A program made the position numbers and the translations under genes. Below are positions 47,183-58,965 of a stretch of DNA of 64,000 bases, one piece after another (positions within the stretch are counted from its first letter, which is position 1; each line of letters opens with the position of its first letter). Under the pieces are notes generated by a model, which made no database searches, was not told the DNA's origin, and saw only the letters and a list, made by a program, of their open reading frames with translations. Origin of the DNA: Nymphaea colorata (lineage: Eukaryota > Streptophyta > Magnoliopsida > Nymphaeales > Nymphaeaceae); NCBI RefSeq assembly GCF_008831285.2, contig NC_045142.1:8408713-8472712 (forward strand), written 5' to 3'.

Positions 47183-50100
47183 CTTCTTCTTTTTCTTCTT
47201 CTTCTTCTTCTTCTTCTTCTTCTTCTTCTTCTTCCTTCTCTGAAACTCAGTACGACCCAAAACTCATTTTGTCATCTTCCCTTTGCTGCTCACCGTACGC
47301 CTGTCGTCGCCGCTGCCGCTCACTGTACGCCTTTCGTCGCCGCTGCCGCTCACCGTACGCCTGTCGTCGCCGCTGCCGCCTGCCAGTCTTTCGGTGAAGG
47401 TTGAAGACCGAGGTGAAGGGAAGACGAAGAACGATGGTGGTTTAACTTTAAAGGTTAATAATTTTAACGTGAAATTTGTAAAAAATGTTAAAAAATAAAA
47501 AACGATAAAATTCAAAATCGGACAGATTTAGACTCGGTCAACTTTGACCGAGTCTAAAAAAGGTCGAACATGACCTTGGGTGCGTTGACCGAACCCAGTG
47601 CGGTCAACGCAGCACCCATGCCGCACCCATGGGCGTACCCGTACCGGTGTCGTACCAGTACCGTGCGGGTACTCCTCCTTTGGAGGAGTACCCGTGTGAC
47701 TTAGGTGACTATTGATTTCACATCTTTGATCAGGGTACAAGACAAATAAAAGTCACATACTAGTTGCCAATTCTATTATGTTATATGGATAAAGTTCTAA
47801 AATAGATTTGCATTTCTTATTCATTTCTTTATTTCTAAGACATAATTATCTTGGTAACATTCTTGATGTCTGCATGCATTCATGACAGTACTTTTATGAG
47901 CACAAGCAGATGTCTGAACTCGGGAATTCACATGTCTGTGTGTGACTGCTTTTAGTAAGACTTGCTTAAGCAATTCTTTTTTTACATGCTTTGAGTAGTC
48001 TCCAAGCTGAAATTTTGTTCTTTCTTCTGATTATTTAGGTGAAGGAGAAGGATACATTATGGTTTGTTAAATTCTGTGTTCCATGGTGTAAACATTGGTA
48101 AAAAATTAAACTAAGGCTGTGAACGTTCTTTCTTCTGATCTTTTTTCTTCATTGATATCATTAGTGAAGATGGATGTGAATGTTATTTTATTGCCACCGA
48201 TTGACCTTGTTCTACAGCAAGAATCTTGGCTCACTATGGGAGGATCTAGAAAGGAATGTTGAGGGCGAGGATGGAATTGAGATTGGGGAAGTTGATTGCA
48301 GTACTAACAAACCTATCTGCACGAAAGTTGATATTCATTCATACCCAACTTTTAAGCTCTTCTATGAGGGTGAAGAAATTGCTAAATATAAAGGTTTCCA
48401 CTTATGCTTGTATTTATTAGATTTCTCTTTGTGCTGTTGTGGTTCAAATTTTTATATACTGTTTTGTTCACTACATGATCTTTCAGACCCTTTAACAAAT
48501 TGTCTGTGTTTCAGTGTTTGTCCTTTATGTTAAATATTACTGCACCTTCTTTACTTTCAGTTATTGCCATGTTATATTAGGTGGCCTTTGATCATTTCCT
48601 GTTGTTGCAACATGTATATCTGGTTATGTTCATTTGCATATAACTAGATGTAGATTGTGGACTTCAGAAATGCTACTTCGCTAAGATATTGGTAGATAGA
48701 CTATCTTCTTATCATACAAATGATCTCTTTATTACATGTACAGCTATAGATGGAATTCAAGATCACGTTATTCATTCACTATGTGCAAGTGCCAAAGGCA
48801 TAACCTGGCACTTAGATGGATATGCCAGGGAAAGCATGAACATCAAAGAGAGTGGATAGTGTAGTCATTCTTGTATGCGGAGTGTAAGAATAGAGTTGTT
48901 ACCCCCGGTTTTTATATGATAGAAAGGCATGAACCTTGAGATTGGCAAACTCGTATTTAATTGTTAAGTTGTTTAGCTATTGTCAAGTTTAGGCAAGTTC
49001 GAAGATGAATTATTTCACTAATTGGCCGGCAAAGCTGTGGATATCTTACTGGCTTTCCTATCCAGATACAATAAACTTCATCACTTGTATGTTGTAACCG
49101 GCACACTATGATGCTCTTGTACCACTACTGCTGTAGCCACTTGATTTTCATAGAATTATTCATCAAATTGAAAACATTAAATTGAAGAAACTAAGTTTTG
49201 CATTTTGTTTAGTACAATGTACTTGCTATTTGTATGCATTAAGGTGGATTATCACATGATTTTCAGTTAGATTTGAAACATTCCCGTATTCCATGAATGG
49301 AAGCTCTTTTGATTTTTCGTCGTGAAATTCCCTTCCTTCTTTGTCCCTTTCTCAACTTCAGAATGTTGTCCTTGACATATGTGGGCTTCTCTTGGTTGGA
49401 AGTTGCAGATTATGTCCTATATATGATATTCCATCTAATTTTTCACCTTCTAGTCAATATCTTTTATCTGTTTTCTTTCTCTTAAGGGCTATTTTGTGGA
49501 GAGGCCTCACTGGAATTCCATCATGCTTATTTCCATAGTAAAGCACATGATAATTAGTTCATATTTGTGAAATCTAAGTCCCTTTTTTCCCCTTGCTTCA
49601 TCTGCACTATCCATCATCAAGAGTGTCTCATCTTCTTATTTGTCCTAGCACTTAGAGGCATTACAGGCCATTGATTTCACTTGGGTAAGTCCTCTACAAA
49701 TTGATGATCATCCCATCCTGCCCTTTTATCAACGTCTCATATAGGTTATGACAGCTGTAGGTGCTACATCCATTTGATTGTTTGGATGGAGAAATTAGCA
49801 GAACTGAGACTCAATATTGCAGGTGGCTTCTGCAGCTCAGCTTGTAGCCTGAACCTGCAGTTGTGGCAATGATTTCTTAATTATTAGAATACATGCTGTT
49901 ATCAGAACTATTTTGGTGACCAAAAGTAATTCTTAGTCCAGATGCAGCTTGAAATGTTGATTGCCAAGCACAAAATTCTCCAGTGTACCGTTTTTTCTTT
50001 CTGCCAAATAAATTAGGTCATGTATATCCTGAGCAGTAAACAGTTTATCAGTCAATTGAAGTTTCAGTCTGCCGAGTTCTTAAAGACTCTTGAAGAATAG

Positions 50101-50303
50101 AAGCACGAGATCTCATCCTCCTCTTTATGCACTTTCTTTTATCCGATTTTGTGCAAGGGTTACCGCATTCAGAGTTAGTGATTATAAAACCCCATTTTGC
50201 TGGATCAGGCCCTAGAGATGTGGAGTCATTGAAAGCTTTTGCTCTAGAAGAAGCAGTAAAAGCATCAAAAGGGGAATATGACAGTGACAAATCCTCGTTG
50301 TAA
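43894..50303 (+). CDS. PDIL5-1: PDIL5-1, single-thioredoxin-domain protein disulfide isomerase-like, four exons
   Basis: Exons 43894-44007, 48039-48097, 48218-48393 and 50209-50303 join at GT-AG sites with consistent phases to give 147 aa, close to the 146 aa of Arabidopsis PDIL5-1. A signal peptide (about 1-25) leads to one thioredoxin domain: DVVTLNADTF, DTLWFVKFCVPWCKHC with the redox pair C55/C58 (WCKHC) formed across the exon 2/3 junction, LWEDLE, EIGEVDCS and the cis-proline segment HSYPTFKLFYEGEE. The last exon reads GPRDVESLKAFALEEA. It should form or rearrange disulfides in the secretory pathway. The C-terminus is DSDKSSL, without a KDEL-like retention signal. Intron 1 (4031 bases) carries a MITE, a TRIM and a 1.3-kb hAT-type element; intron 3 is 1815 bases. 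Confidence 0.93.
44654..44811. mobile_element. 158-bp MITE in PDIL5-1 intron 1
   Basis: The left end TATGGGCCAGTTTGGCAACA and the right end GTTGCCAAACGGGCCATA are inverted repeats over about 26 bases with a single-base gap and few changes. There is no coding capacity. The hairpin-like interior has a repeated CATGAAAC/GTTTCATG pair. Target duplication not resolved. Confidence 0.82.
45100..45496 (+). mobile_element. TRIM-type LTR element, best-preserved copy (PDIL5-1 intron 1)
   Basis: Terminal repeats 45100-45278 (TGTTAACACCCC...) and 45354-45496 (TGTAACACCCC...TTACA) flank 75 bases. Right after the first repeat is TGGTATCAGAGC (45280-45291), the complement of the 3' end of initiator tRNA-Met, the usual plant primer-binding site. 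A purine-rich AAAAGGGTGGAT tract stands just before the second repeat. No coding region, as expected for TRIMs. The two terminal repeats have drifted apart, so the insertion is not recent. Confidence 0.85.
46481..46589. repeat. (CA)n/(TA)n microsatellites
   Basis: (CA)n(TA)n at 46481-46523 and (TA)n at 46556-46589, within the 46401 element. Confidence 0.9.
47152..47234. repeat. (CTT)n microsatellite
   Basis: About 80 bases of CTT triplets with one interruption. It gives a poly-Leu open frame that should not be read as a gene. Confidence 0.95.
47285..47388. repeat. GC-rich 33-bp tandem repeat, about three copies
   Basis: CACCGTACGCCTGTCGTCGC-type units with CGCTGCCGCT between them repeat with a period of 33 bases, slightly varied. 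It lies inside the 1.3-kb hAT-type element, whose surroundings are AT-rich. The 33-base unit keeps an open frame on both strands; likely chance. Confidence 0.85.
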
Positions 50304-51521
50304 GATCGGTGGCTGTTGGGAAGATGTGATATTTGTCCCTCGTGCGCTCTTCAGAGATTCTGGTTCAACGTCTACCACTGAGCAGAATGAATCAGTTCAC
50401 CAAGTTTTCTGACATATTTTCCTGATATCTCTCCTCTTTCTTAAACTTATTGTTTTATATGTTTCTTTGTAAATTTTGGTTCACTTAACATTAAGAGCGT
50501 TCTGGTTATGGCTTTTTCCTTGTTTTTGTAATAAGCCAAATTTATGGACCGAGGGATGATATTCTGACTGGCCCTGAAACTCCTGTACGATACGAAGTGC
50601 TACTCTTCTACAGTTTCAGTACCATTATTTTTGCAATCTATACGAGTAGCATTCTTTTTCCTTGTTGCTCTTCTTTTAAGCAAGTTTATGGAATTTGTGT
50701 AATTTAGCAGTTTCTTCTAAATTTTTAAGCAGCATTCTAGGTTGCTGACCTTTGGTACCAAACTTGAGTATGGTTCCAATTTCATCTGATGTCTCCGAGG
50801 AGATTTTTGGTACCAAACTTGGGATACAGATTTTTAAACATAAAAATTTCCTGTAACCGTTCTGGCGTCTCACTTTCCAATGTGATACCCTGAGGTTAAG
50901 GGGCTTTCACCTGGGAGTTTTTAACACCTGGCGGAAGGGCACTATGTACAAGTTAAATTAGCAAACGCCAGGTTTTTAACTAGAGAATGGCTCTTTTATT
51001 ATGTGTATGAAAAGAAAAATCGGTGGTTATCACAGCTATTGAGCACCATTGTTTGTCTAGACTAAAAATCAGTTGGATGTAATTGTTTTTGCTTTTGTAC
51101 ACAACGATGCTTCCCTGTGGAAAATTAACGCCAAAAAGTTGTATAGAACTACCTTGTCGGGATAAATTGTGTAATGCCTGCTCCAAGACTGAAATAACTG
51201 TTCTATCTAGTGGATCTCAGCCAGCTCCGTAGTTTGTTTTGTTCGACACCTAAAAGAGTTTCCGATGCCAAGTCGGTAGTGAGACTCAAAGCTTACTAAA
51301 AAGTAGAAACTGACCAACGGTTTCTTCAGTCTATTAACTGGGATGAGGTGTAGTCTCGTTCTAATTTTATCGGATGTCTCCGTGGTTGTCATTGTGGTCA
51401 TTAATTTCTTTCAAAGTTCTATATAAGGTTATTAACGAATCACTTTTTATATATATGAGATGCTGTAGCTTGCCCCCTTCGACATATTTTAGAATTATGT
51501 ATTAAGTAGTGTGATTTCTAT

Positions 51522-51558
<37 letters not shown>

Positions 51559-51969
51559 CGTTAAAGGGAAACAGAGAGAGGTTGGTATAAGATCTTTAAG
51601 TGTTAGATCTGTGAGGAATCATTTTTTTCCATTGATCTTTCTAAAATGGATGTTTGACAGAAAATGAGGAAAAAATATGGTATTTTAGTTATCTAGTATT
51701 AGTTAACATCTTTTTCTCCTTGATGTTATCTCAACCATTCATCTTGAAAAATTCAATTACCATGTTGACTCCTTGCAGATCTGGGTCCCATACCAATAGC
51801 AGAGCTATATATATAGGCTTGTGTGGGCAGTTGCCCACATCAACACCAAAATTTTTCTTTATTTGTATGTAAATGCCTTACAATTATTTACTTAGTTATG
51901 TATAAAGTGCCCCATAGGAAATGAGAATTTCTAAAATAGTGGCACTTAACCAAAAAGTTCATGACTCTG

Positions 51970-52034
<65 letters not shown>

Positions 52035-53254
52035 CCATCCAATGATGTAGTCGTCTGACTTTTCTGATAGGATTTTTGTTGTTTTAAAACTAAGTCAAAC
52101 GGACACTGCAAATTTATCCTCGTCCCTGTGTTGATATACTGATACTCTGATGCTGCTACTTGGACATGTTTTAGATCAAGTCTGGGTCAGACCCACTATG
52201 CGTGATTTTTATGTGAGGTTATGTATATATGTGTTAAACCATATTCAAAATGCATTAAACTCTTTTCTTTTTAACAAAATAAGTAAATTTTTTCATTATA
52301 TGTATATATACCCACAACTATCGTACATGTACCCACTTTGCCATATCGGTGCTTGTATCTATACTATATCTATCTGACTAAGTTTTCAAACCTCCAACTA
52401 CACATTATTCCATATGTTATCAGATTAGGATGGGGAATAACTGCAAGAATGGGAGGTCCCGTCTGTTTCATGCAAAGGGAAGGACCATTCTTTGATCTTT
52501 TCGAGATCTGATCCCCTGCCAATTTAGAGATGAGCAAGAAATCAAAACCAGCAGGAATGGGGAAGAAGGCAAGAGAGAAAGCTAAGCTGATATATAGCTG
52601 GTATATAACGACTCCACATTTGTCAACCTGTGCTTGTCTTGAACTCCCATGGAGAAGGAGCTCTACTTTTGTGCTACATCAGCATTTCCTTGGAGGATTG
52701 TCTGGCTACCACTAGTTGTTGGTTGCTATATGCAGCTTAGGAATGTAATGCAAACCAATAAAAAATTCACTTATCAGACTCAGTTTGATGTGGAGCCGTA
52801 GCATATATCAGCTACCACAGCGCCATTAGGCCCGCTGCATTTTCTGGAACCAATAAGAACTGGAAGCAGCAGATGGTACCCACAATAATCAAACGAACGG
52901 TAGTCGGTAAAGACATCACCAAGTTAGCTGCGAGCCTGCGATGAAATCAGAGCATAAGCAATGCTTAACCATATTCAGCCTCATAGACCGACTGCTGTAA
53001 GTCCTGATGCAGTTCACTGAAGCAAATCAAGATGAAGTAACCAGATAAAGGTTGCTGTGCAGTCAGCTCCGTATGCAACCTTGCAAGAGTAATGAATCTC
53101 TTAAATCAGCCAGTTTTCACCTTTATAAAGACTCTTCTAGTCTTCTTCAAAGGCCACAAATTTCATTCACATAGAAAGTCAACCTCATTATTCTATTTTC
53201 GACTAGTTGTGGGAGAGAAATTTGTTCTGTATGAATTGACCAACTTCATAGGAA
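50304..53254. other. 3' flank of PDIL5-1 and intergenic DNA, no gene seen
   Basis: The first few hundred bases are probably 3' UTR. (CA)n(TA)n at 51521-51558 and a 60-base (TA)n at 51973-52033. A GTGTGGGCAGTTGCCCACA fragment near 51818 belongs to a MITE type also seen at 32.1, 34.4 and 62.9 kb. The frame starting MSKKSKPAGMGKK at 52530 has no support beyond its length. Confidence 0.55.
51973..52033. repeat. (TA)n microsatellite
   Basis: About 60 bases of uninterrupted TA. Confidence 0.95.
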
Positions 53255-53565
53255 TGTCGATCACATAATCTCGGGTACGAGTGCTGCTACGAAAAAGCGG
53301 GTATGGGTACACTTTTTTCGCCAATCTTGGTACACCGATACGTCAATGGTTATATTTTTTAAATTAATTATATACATGAAATCAGCAAAAAAAGTAACAT
53401 AAATATAAGAAACAGATGTCATTTTTGTTGTAGATATGTTGTATGAAGTAAGGAAGAAGAAAGAAAAGGCGTCAGGCCATCTAAAGTGGTTTGGATGGGT
53501 TCTGACTCAGAACCAACGGCCGAACCAGTAGGTGGGCAAAACCCACGTACCCGTGTGACAATGCA
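53255..53565. mobile_element. Short relative of the 46401 hAT-type element
   Basis: Left TCACATAATCTCGGGTACGAG and right CCCACGTACCCGTGTGACA correspond to the ends of the 46401-47704 element in the same order and inverted to each other, enclosing about 300 bases of unrelated AT-rich DNA. Boundaries are approximate; no target duplication was matched. Confidence 0.55.
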
Positions 53566-55275
53566 TAATCTTAATTTTTATTCTACGAGCTGCATATGTC
53601 TCATCGGAAATATCTACCTGCACCTATTAACAAGAACTAAGGAAATGATTAGCCCTCAGATGTCTCTACTACTTATGCTATCTCTTATATCAAATTTTTT
53701 GTTGACATGTCTCTACTACTTTCTGCTCCTGATATTTATTTTATTTAACACCTCATATAAGGGTTTAAGGATTCAGTTGGAAATAAAAAAATAATACCTA
53801 AGGCTCTCTTTTTTTCTCTACATCGTCAGAACCTTCCACCATGACACACTAGGCTTAAATTTAGGCATAATTGGTTAAAGCACCATAACTACGGCAGCAA
53901 ATGAAACCTCACAGATAAAGGAAGAGTATAAGAGCCATCCTTCAAATGCAAGGAACGTATTCTCTAAAGCAAAAATTTTGCAAGAAAGAAAAGTATGTGT
54001 TTTAAAGATTAGGACGCCTCAAGCTGAATGAGGCAAGAAAAGAACACGAACAGATCTAAATTGCTAGTATTTCATCCTTTTTTGTGACTTTACAGCACAA
54101 GACCTTGATCACCATATTAATAAGTAAAACTTCCTTCAAGGTTGCAGCTAAATGTCATATGTGCTGGTTGAGTCAATACCATAATCACTTTCTTCTAATC
54201 AACGAATGGAACACAAAAAGCTCTCCCTAATTTCTAATTGTTGAGGGAATACTCAAATGGTTAGTTAGTTCAACATTTATTTTACAGCTAGAATCTTTCT
54301 CGGTACAACCTTAGATAAGTAATGCATTGTCATTCTTAAAGTGGTGAAGACAACCAAAGATGTGAACAAGAGATACCCAACTCTCTGCTAATTGAAAATT
54401 TGAAACCAATGTCCGTAATGCCATGAAGCTCAACAGCAAATCGACCGGTTCAACTTTAAGGTCATTCGTTCTACCTGTCTAACAAGCCGAATAAAACATT
54501 TACAAACAAATTTACACACGAACCAGAGACAGAATCCAGCTTCTACCTCTCCAAAGAGGGAAACTAAAGCTTCTAAATTTCTAATTCACTTTCACAGTTT
54601 CACTAATTGGTCAAACTGAGTGCCAGAGTGGTTAGGGATAACATCAAACTATTAGGTCCTGCCTTGATAAACAAGGCCAATGAAAATTCTGATTCTGGTA
54701 AGGAAATCAAGTGTTTCATGAACTTATATAGGATTCGGATGCATGGTGAGAAATAACCCAAGGATATTAAAGCTTCCTGCATGAGTCGGCTTCACTTTTT
54801 GGACTATCCTTTTGGTGAAACAATGATGCCAACTAACATGTAGTGTATTGTTGATTTGGTAACTTCAAGTATCGACTGGATTTTGAAATTTCACTACTTT
54901 AAGGTAAAACCTGTATGAATGCAGAAAAAGCATCAACAACAACGCATATACAGTTATGCACTTCACATAATTGTGCTGCTGGTTGGTCACAAAATGGATT
55001 TTAAGTTCATAACTACATTACATAACACATGTATGATCCAGACATCAATGGAATCTCAGAGAATGGATGGTGACACGATTTTGCATCATACACAATTCAG
55101 TATTTTCTTCATCATGGTACTTGAGCAAGGTTTCAAAGATTATATTTTCTTGAATATTATTCCCGGTATGTTAGTACATAACTTGAAGATCATGTATAAT
55201 CATGTAAATAAGAAATTCAAGGAACAATCAACCAAAATACAGGACCATGCAGAAAGAAGGTAGAAAACAAGAACC
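53566..55275. other. Intergenic and 3' flank of the MAM33-like gene, no gene seen
   Basis: No recognisable gene on either strand. The 114-codon frame at 54919-55263 has no motif I recognise and lies just downstream of the MAM33-like stop on the opposite strand, so chance is likely. Confidence 0.5.
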
Positions 55276-56219
55276 CTATTTCGCTACAAAAGATTTCACT
55301 TTCTCCATCCAGTGGATGTACTCAGCCTTATCTTTGTTCATCATGTATTGATGCAAGAAAATGGCAAGCTCATCGTTGACACCACGTGCCTCCAAAAATT
55401 CCTGAAGGGCATCCTGAAGTTCATCATCCAACTCACTGAAAAGAACAAAGAACAAAGGCTCATATCTTAGACTCCACAAATCATCAGGCTAAAACAACTT
55501 TCTAGAAATTGTTGAAAGAAGAAACTCACACAAAATCAGGTCCTATGTAAGGCTTTGGGGGCATTTTATGACGTTTGAGCATGAAAACCTTCCTTATAAC
55601 CAAAGCATTGGGCCATGCAGAACAAATGAACTCCAAAGGATTAGAGTCGTCCCCTTTGCAGACATCAACAATTAAACTAATGTGCATTTGAACATCCTCT
55701 CCCTTGTCACCGCTTCTTTGAAACCCATCAAACATAGTCACCTCTATCTTGATATCTTCATTGTCACCATACTTGCGCCTCAACCTAAGCCATTGCTCCC
55801 CAGGCCTATCCTCTACAGTAAACGAAGAGAATACGGAAACAGCCTAACACGCAAAAAAGGAAAAAAGCCAAATTGAGAATATGGTTGTCGCTTTCGAAAC
55901 CACCTCTTCCCAACATTTGGAATGCTCCGAAGCAGCACCTGGGCAAGAAGATTGAGGAATTAATTACCTCTTTGGGTGGAGCCACTTCCATTTCATATTG
56001 GATTTCAGAGCGCAGTAATCTCAAGATATGGTCCTCGAATGCTGATTTGTGCATGCGAGAGATATAGTGGCGAGTCTGGTTCTTGGCGAACAGCTCCCTC
56101 GAAAAGGAAAAACGACTAGCTGATGGAGACGGCTGACAAGCTCTGCAATGTAGCTTCAGAAAATGGGTAGTCGAAGAAGAGAGGCACGCTTTCCTTCCCA
56201 GTTTCATTAGCCATGCCAT
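55276..56219 (-). CDS. MAM33/p32-like mitochondrial matrix protein, three exons
   Basis: Exons 56219-55968, 55810-55530 and 55435-55276 give 230 aa. The N-terminus is rich in Ser, Arg and His with few acids (MAWLMKLGRKACLSSS...), like a mitochondrial transit peptide. The mature part shows the MAM33 family pattern: ILRLLRSEIQYEMEVAPP, DRPGEQWLRLRRKYGDNEDIKIEVTMFDG, a DVCKGDDSNPLEFICSAWPNALVIRKV strand region, and the C-terminal helix ELDDELQDALQEFLEARGVNDELAIFLHQYMMNKDKAEYIHWMEKVKSF. These proteins form acidic doughnut trimers in the mitochondrial matrix and assist oxidative phosphorylation or ribosome assembly. The second exon uses the inner of two adjacent AGs (TAGAG|GAT) to keep frame, so an alternative acceptor 2 bases away is possible and would shift the frame. 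Confidence 0.9.
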
Positions 56220-56820
56220 GATCTGTTCGAGCTCGGAAATGGGGTCTTCCTGGGAAGATGAGAGGACGACACTACCCTATGTTCATCCGACTCTCACTTA
56301 TGCACAAAATATACCATGCAACACTCCAAAGAAATTCCGCGGGAAGGCTAACAGTATCAAAATCTGCCATTTCAAAGAAGCAACAGATATCAAAAGATAT
56401 TACGACTGTAAGTAATGATCCCCCCTGCGCCATGAATATCTCATTCTCATTGTCTAAATGAAACCCATCTGTTTACTTCTTCATTTGGGGAGCTGACGAT
56501 AATTTGGGTCTAAGAGCAAAAGCAATAAAGAACAAGCATTTTGCCACTGTATTTTTATATGAAACCAAACAAAAATTTACCAAATACAGGAAAGTGGAGA
56601 ATTCCTGATTAACTCCATGGCTGCTATAGAAGAGAGACAGAGTACCTGATTTGCCTCGCCGGGTGGGAGCACGCTGCGTGTCGGGATGCTGAAGAGTGGG
56701 ATCTTCACGAGGGAAGGCAGCAGAGCGACAGTCGAGGGAGAGTATCGGGTGTCTACTCTGCTCTTCGTCCCGACTCCGAGGATTTAGGTAGGGTTTTGTA
56801 AGCAATAAGGAAAATATCCC
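56220..56820 (-). promoter_or_regulatory. Leader of the MAM33-like gene with probable 5'-UTR intron
   Basis: On the minus strand an acceptor CCCAG|GAAGAC at 56251-56250 lies 30 bases before the ATG, and a donor CAG|GTACTC at 56646/56645 fits a 5'-UTR exon reaching toward 56800. The interval would be an intron of about 395 bases. Sequence at 56640-56790 is GC-richer than its surroundings. Inferred from splice motifs only. Confidence 0.45.
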
Positions 56821-57020
56821 GATATTTTCAGAAAAACAAATTTGTATCGCCCATATTTTGGAAAAGAAAAATTAAAAAACCATGCAAACGCCTATGGAAA
56901 TGTAGGATTGTCCTCTCGCCTCGCGTGCTTGTTTTTTCAAATTGAAACCTTTTACTTCTTCACAAGAAATTAGATCGTTCGAATGATGTATCTACTTTTT
57001 ATCTTACGTGCCAATAAATT

Positions 57021-57175
57021 GGGGCGGAGCTAGGAATTTACTATTAGAAGATCGAACTATAGTTTCAATTTTGATTGAGACTGAAATATTAATTTTTTAA
57101 AACTGTTACGTAGGATAAATGAAAATGTTTAAAATACATTTATAATTTTCTTTTAAAAATTTGAGGCTCCGCCCC
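57021..57175. mobile_element. GGGGCGGAGC-ended MITE remnant
   Basis: Left GGGGCGGAGCTAGGAATT and right TTGAGGCTCCGCCCC are inverted ends of about 155 bases, related to the CAGTGGCGGAGCC element at 12.6 kb and the piece at 34.8 kb. The interior is AT-rich and non-coding. Confidence 0.65.
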
Positions 57176-57531
57176 TTCTTACACATCCTTTCTTGAATCG
57201 GAGGAGGTTCTATTTGGCACAAGGACCTTATAAATGTGCATAGGAACTTAAAAATGTGTGTACACCTGTTGATTGCAAGTTATTGTGGAAGTTAGCAAGT
57301 AAAACAGTTAATGCTACATGAGCAAATCCAAAGACAAGCTTAAAATGAAATAATGTGTTATTGAGGTACTCTGAGGTTTGCATGTTTAGTTTAACATTAT
57401 CATTTATCAGACATGCACAATTAGAATATGTCACAAAGTAAAGTTGCATTTGTATTATGATGCACCAACCATTAATTATAATTATGTAGATGCTTTTGGA
57501 ATGGTTTACTTGTGATTCCAACTATTTTGAT

Positions 57532-58004
57532 CAGAGATGTCAATAAACCTAATTAGGATTCGATATTTGACCAAATTGCTTCTAAAAGAAATGGATATGG
57601 AAAGAAAACTTTTAGCATTCAGTTAGGAAATCTAATCAGCTTCAAATTTAAGAAATGACATCCGATTGGACTTAGGTTGGATTCTAATTTTAATAAATTT
57701 TCAATCATATTTGAATTCAAACTCAAATTCAAATTTAGTTTTAATGAAATATCTTATATCAAATATCCATACATCTTGAAAAGACAGATTTTAACATATC
57801 ATAGTGCAGTTTGGAATGTAATTTAAAAAACTCTAATTTGGTTGTGAATTTAAAAAATGGATTCTAATTATGATTCATAAGGTATAGGTTTTCCTTCATC
57901 TACATTCCAATCCAAAATTAAATTTAAATTTGTGAAAATCTAATAAAATGGATATGGTAAAGAGTACATTAAATTTGAACCCTATTGATCTGTCAACATC
58001 CCTA
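57532..58004. mobile_element. TAGGGATGTCAA-family MITE, worn copy
   Basis: The left end CAGAGATGTCAATAAACC and the right end GTCAACATCCCTA are worn versions of the family ends. The interior has GGATT/AATCC and AAATTTGAA units like 17238-17671 and 37004-37393. No matching 8-bp flanks were found. Confidence 0.65.
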
Positions 58005-58965
58005 GTTCTATTCATCTTTTGTAAGTAAGAAGATGAGCTCCTAATACACTTTAAGATCAACTTCACTCAGTTCATTGGGACACAAATGGCCTAAATGTGA
58101 CACAACAAATCACCTTGTTAAATGCAACCTAAAGGCAACCTTGTTTGCATGAAAAGTGTTCTCTAGGTGCACTTGCAAAAAAACTAAACTAATGGTATAG
58201 AATAAGGTACTGTCCATCAAGAAAAATAGTTTAGTTTTAGTTGCCTTCCCTAGCTCATAAGGTTGGATCCTGCCCATCATGGGTGGACTCAAACTGGAAG
58301 TCCAACATTCTCCCACTTGCACGTAACCGGCAAGGCAACAGGAAGATTTTTCTAGTGGTTTAGGTATGCATTGTTATTCAACATACTAACGATAGGATCG
58401 TGTGACCTGCGAGTATAGTAAAATTGTCCAACTGTGTACCAGTTTGAGTAACACAATGACCTCACCTGCAAAAAAAAAGATTATTGTATAGTTGTATGCC
58501 CCAAGAATAGCTCGGTATGTCCTAGATCAAAAATTCATCTACATGAGTCTCAATTCATTCAATTCCCAGGTACTTGGTATATATGAGTGAGTGAATGATT
58601 ACCCGGCTATCTAACAAGGCTATTCATCTCATGCATGTGGATGGTTGATATGTCTCAGATAAATAAATTTTGAATATTTTTTATTAAAAAATAGCCATTA
58701 AATTATCATTACCCATGATTTATAATATGATGATGGTTTCTGGTGGCTTTAGCAATGATTTATGGTTCTTTTAATGACAAATTTTCAAATTTTAACCACT
58801 TGACAACTATCTAAACATGGCAACATTGAGTTTTATGTATAAAAACCTCATACCATTAGGAAATTTAAATGATTATTTCGTTAAAGTTGAGTAACATGGT
58901 TGATGACACTTGCTAGAACCTTAATTGGATACTTTATAAGAGTACTTAGAAGAAGATATTCAGAT
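58005..58965. other. Intergenic, no gene seen
   Basis: No recognisable gene. A CCAACATTCTCCCACTTGCA block near 58300 resembles sequence often met near retroelements, but I could not define an element. Confidence 0.45.

Larger units (their letters stand above)
46401..47704. mobile_element. 1.3-kb hAT-type non-autonomous element in PDIL5-1 intron 1
   Basis: The ends CTATGTCACATAGGTAC (46401-) and the inverted GTACCCGTGTGACTTAG (-47704) match at about 14 of 17 bases, followed inward by GTACGG/CCGTAC-rich arms. The flanks CTGACTAT (46393-46400) and GTGACTAT (47705-47712) agree at 7 of 8, which fits hAT. The interior holds (CA)n/(TA)n tracts, a long CTT tract (about 47152-47234) and a GC-rich 33-bp repeat. 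No transposase seen. A shorter relative lies at about 53255-53565. Confidence 0.8.

Noticed and set aside
47051-47404. 117-codon open frame with a long poly-Leu run
   Set aside because: It is produced by the CTT microsatellite and the 33-bp repeats inside a mobile element.
52530-52715. Small Lys-rich protein MSKKSKPAGMGKK...
   Set aside because: Short, no conserved domain I recognise, and the remainder of the frame looks random.
54919-55263. 114-codon open frame downstream of the MAM33-like gene
   Set aside because: No recognisable motif or signal, AT-rich and opposite to the neighbouring gene's 3' flank; probably chance.
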